Shown here: positions 62,241 through 64,000 of the stretch, in pieces | How the letters are laid out: every line of letters starts with the position of its first letter | Numbering within the stretch: the stretch's first letter is position 1 | Assembly: GCF_016785945.1 (NCBI RefSeq) | Contig: NZ_JAEMEF010000010.1 | Coordinates: 1-64,000, forward strand | Reading direction: 5' to 3' | DNA: 64,000 nucleotides | DNA from: Olleya sediminilitoris | GTDB taxonomy: Bacteria > Bacteroidota > Bacteroidia > Flavobacteriales > Flavobacteriaceae | Translations under genes and position numbers: made by a program | The notes under the pieces: generated by a model | Databases searched by the model: none | What the model saw: only the letters and a program-made list of their open reading frames with translations | Told to the model about the DNA's origin: nothing

Positions 62241-63446
62241 ATGAAATTCGCAATTATAAAAGAACGTAAAAATCCACCAGATAGACGTGTGGTATTTTCT
62301 CCTAATTATTTAAAGCAATTAAAAACGAGTTACCCTGAGGCTGAGTTTGTTGTAGAGGCTTCAGATATAAGAGTGTTTAATAATGACCAATATAAACAAG
62401 AAAATATTACTGTTTCTGAAGACGTTTCGGATGCAGATGTTATGTTTGGTGTAAAAGAAGTGCCAATAGAGGCACTGATTCCTAATAAAAAATACTTTTT
62501 CTTTAGTCATACAATAAAAAAACAACCATATAACAGAACATTGTTACAGGCTATTTTGAAAAAAAACATTGAGCTTTATGACCATGAAACTATAGTTAAA
62601 GAGAATGGAGCACGTTTAATAGGTTTTGGACGTTACGCAGGTTTAGTAGGTGCTTACAATGGATTTAGAGCATTAGGTTTGCGTGATGGATTATTTAAAT
62701 TACCTAAAGTTGAAACTTTAAAAGATTTAGATGAGGTAAAGTCAGAACTAGATAAAATAAAGTTACCTAACATAAAAATACTATTAACAGGATCCGGAAA
62801 AGTAGCTAAAGGAGCTAAAGAAATTTTGGACCATTTAAAGATTAAGCAGGTTAGTGATGCGTTGTATTTGACGTCTCAATTTACTGAGCCTGTGTATTGC
62901 ATGATAGATGTTATGGAATACGCTAAACGTAAAGACGGTAAAGTAGGAGATAAGTGGGCTTTTTATAAAGATGCATCTGGTTATGAAAGTAATTTTATGC
63001 CTTATGCTAAAGAGACAGAATTTTTTATTGCTGGTCATTTTTATGGCGATGGAGCTCCTTATTTATTTACGCGTGAAGATGCAAAGCATCCTGAATTTAA
63101 AATAAATTTAGTTGCAGATATTTCTTGTGATATTGATGGTCCTGTAGCGTCAACATTAAGAGCCTCTACAATTGCAGACCCATTTTATGGTTATGACCCA
63201 ATTAGCGAAACAGAAGTTGCTTATGATGCTGAAAACGCAATAACTGTTATGGCAGTAGATAATTTACCATGTGAGTTACCTAAAGATGCCAGTGAAGGTT
63301 TTGGAGATATGTTTTTAAAACACGTTATACCTGCATTTTTTAACAACGACGAACATGGCGTTTTAAAACGTGCTAAAATGACAGAAGCTGGTAAATTAAC
63401 TAAACGTTTTAGTTATTTACAAGATTATGTGGATGGTAAAGAATAA
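62241..63446 (+). CDS. Saccharopine dehydrogenase (lysine-forming)/alanine dehydrogenase-like enzyme
   Basis: A 401-residue NAD(P)-binding enzyme of the AlaDH/PNT superfamily. The N-terminus MKFAIIKERKNPPDRRVVFSP has the conserved Lys/Arg pair of the substrate domain; FFFSHTIKKQPYNR and GFGRYAGLVGAYNG match the saccharopine dehydrogenase branch. The nucleotide loop ILLTGSGKVAKGAKEIL is at about residues 180-196. It would interconvert saccharopine, lysine and 2-oxoglutarate or act on a related amino acid; the precise substrate is family inference. It stands alone after ssrA. Confidence 0.78.
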   Translation: MKFAIIKERKNPPDRRVVFSPNYLKQLKTSYPEAEFVVEASDIRVFNNDQYKQENITVSEDVSDADVMFGVKEVPIEALIPNKKYFFFSHTIKKQPYNRTLLQAILKKNIELYDHETIVKENGARLIGFGRYAGLVGAYNGFRALGLRDGLFKLPKVETLKDLDEVKSELDKIKLPNIKILLTGSGKVAKGAKEILDHLKIKQVSDALYLTSQFTEPVYCMIDVMEYAKRKDGKVGDKWAFYKDASGYESNFMPYAKETEFFIAGHFYGDGAPYLFTREDAKHPEFKINLVADISCDIDGPVASTLRASTIADPFYGYDPISETEVAYDAENAITVMAVDNLPCELPKDASEGFGDMFLKHVIPAFFNNDEHGVLKRAKMTEAGKLTKRFSYLQDYVDGKE

Positions 63447-63510
63447 AATTTTGAGATAGGAGTTTTAATACTTGAGATGTTCTATTACTACAATAACCAA
63501 AACGATATAA

Positions 63511-64000
63511 ATGAAAAATCTTAGATGTTTACTACCAATACTATTGTTAGTATTTGTTTTTGCTTGCGAAAAAGATAATAACACACCCTTAAATCAACAA
63601 CAAGTTGATGGTGCAACTGGTAATGCCTTTTTAGACAATTTTGGAGGATCAATATCTGCTCGTTTTATGGGTAATGTTATAAATGAAGCTGGAAATCCAA
63701 TTTCGGGAGTACAAATTTCAATAGGAAATTCAATAACATTTACAGATGCTAACGGAGTGTTTTCGGTTGAAGAAGCTACAGTTTATGAAAAGTTTGCCTA
63801 CATTAAAGCTAGTAAGTCTGGATTTATAGATGGATCAAGGTCTTTAGTACCTTCAGATGGAGTTAATCAAGTAAAAATTATGATGCTTGATGCAGAGCCT
63901 TTAGCGACTATATACTCTGGACAAGAATTTAATATTGGTTTACCTGATGGAACATCAATAGATTTACCAAGTACGTATGAATACCAAAATGGGTTTGCCT
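63511..64000 (+). CDS. Lipoprotein with carboxypeptidase-regulatory-like domain (partial)
   Basis: It opens with ATG at 63511 and runs off the window after 163 codons. The signal ends in VFVFAC (lipidated C19). Residues about 52-125 (FMGNVINEAGNPISGVQISI ... TDANGVFSVEE) are a CarboxypepD_reg-like beta-sandwich. The rest is cut, so the main function is unknown; surface-exposed Bacteroidota lipoproteins often start this way. Confidence 0.82.
   Translation, partial: MKNLRCLLPILLLVFVFACEKDNNTPLNQQQVDGATGNAFLDNFGGSISARFMGNVINEAGNPISGVQISIGNSITFTDANGVFSVEEATVYEKFAYIKASKSGFIDGSRSLVPSDGVNQVKIMMLDAEPLATIYSGQEFNIGLPDGTSIDLPSTYEYQNGFA

Overview
The window is AT-rich chromosomal DNA from a member of the Bacteroidota, very probably a marine Flavobacteriaceae. 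The evidence is: Bacteroidota-type promoters (TTG about 19 bases before TAnnTTTG), scarce Shine-Dalgarno sites, a type 9 secretion C-terminal signal on the first (cut) gene, TonB receptors with N-terminal carboxypeptidase-regulatory domains, an Hpt-Adk fusion, a VF530-type protein, and a tmRNA tag ending in NNYALAA. No phage or conventional insertion sequence is visible.

Layout. 1-10 kb: end of a T9SS substrate, a secreted NucA-type nuclease, a ketoacyl synthase III / methyltransferase / glycosyltransferase group, gcvP, a UbiA-like membrane protein, an ECF sigma factor with a small Cys/His-rich partner, and a TIGR01777 / DCC-domain / membrane-protein operon next to a GbsR/MarR regulator. 11-14 kb: M3 peptidase dcp, a tandem array of three related small-RNA-like units, then purE. 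14.3-19.7 kb: four plus-strand genes of accessory type (two secreted proteins, a 115-residue protein, a membrane-bound TPR-LytTR regulator) lie between purE and purK, which usually adjoin. 20-33.5 kb: purK, the hpt-adk fusion, obgE, a hydrolase, a 2189-residue alpha-2-macroglobulin with embedded TonB-plug domain, a TPR protein and mpl. 33.5-37 kb: a type VI secretion module (TssD-like tube protein with C-terminal extension, lipase-like protein, two possible immunity proteins). 37-44 kb: rhlE, two small conserved proteins, a lipoprotein, an unknown membrane protein, trmL and others.

43-50.7 kb is the trp operon (trpE-G-D-C-F-B-A). It has a leader peptide gene with three consecutive Trp codons and an attenuator. 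Between trpB and trpA sits an insertion made of a GIY-YIG nuclease gene, three near-identical 93-base REPIN-like repeats and a second repeat type. 50.7-52.7 kb: two thioredoxin-fold proteins and two rhodaneses. 52.7-61.7 kb: a catabolic locus with a LacI regulator and LacI-type operators, then a TonB receptor, a GH63-like mannosylglycerate hydrolase, a sodium symporter, glycerate kinase and mannose-6-phosphate isomerase. Together these predict uptake and breakdown of mannosylglycerate (digeneaside, a red-algal solute). The window ends with ssrA (tmRNA), a saccharopine/alanine dehydrogenase-like enzyme and a cut lipoprotein gene.

Most interesting signals: the TssD-lipase-immunity module, the GIY-YIG/REPIN insertion in trp, the three-unit small-RNA array, the Trp attenuator, the mannosylglycerate locus, and the GbsR gene bracketed by two copies of one 26-base operator. 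All assignments come from reading sequence and motifs; no database search was run.
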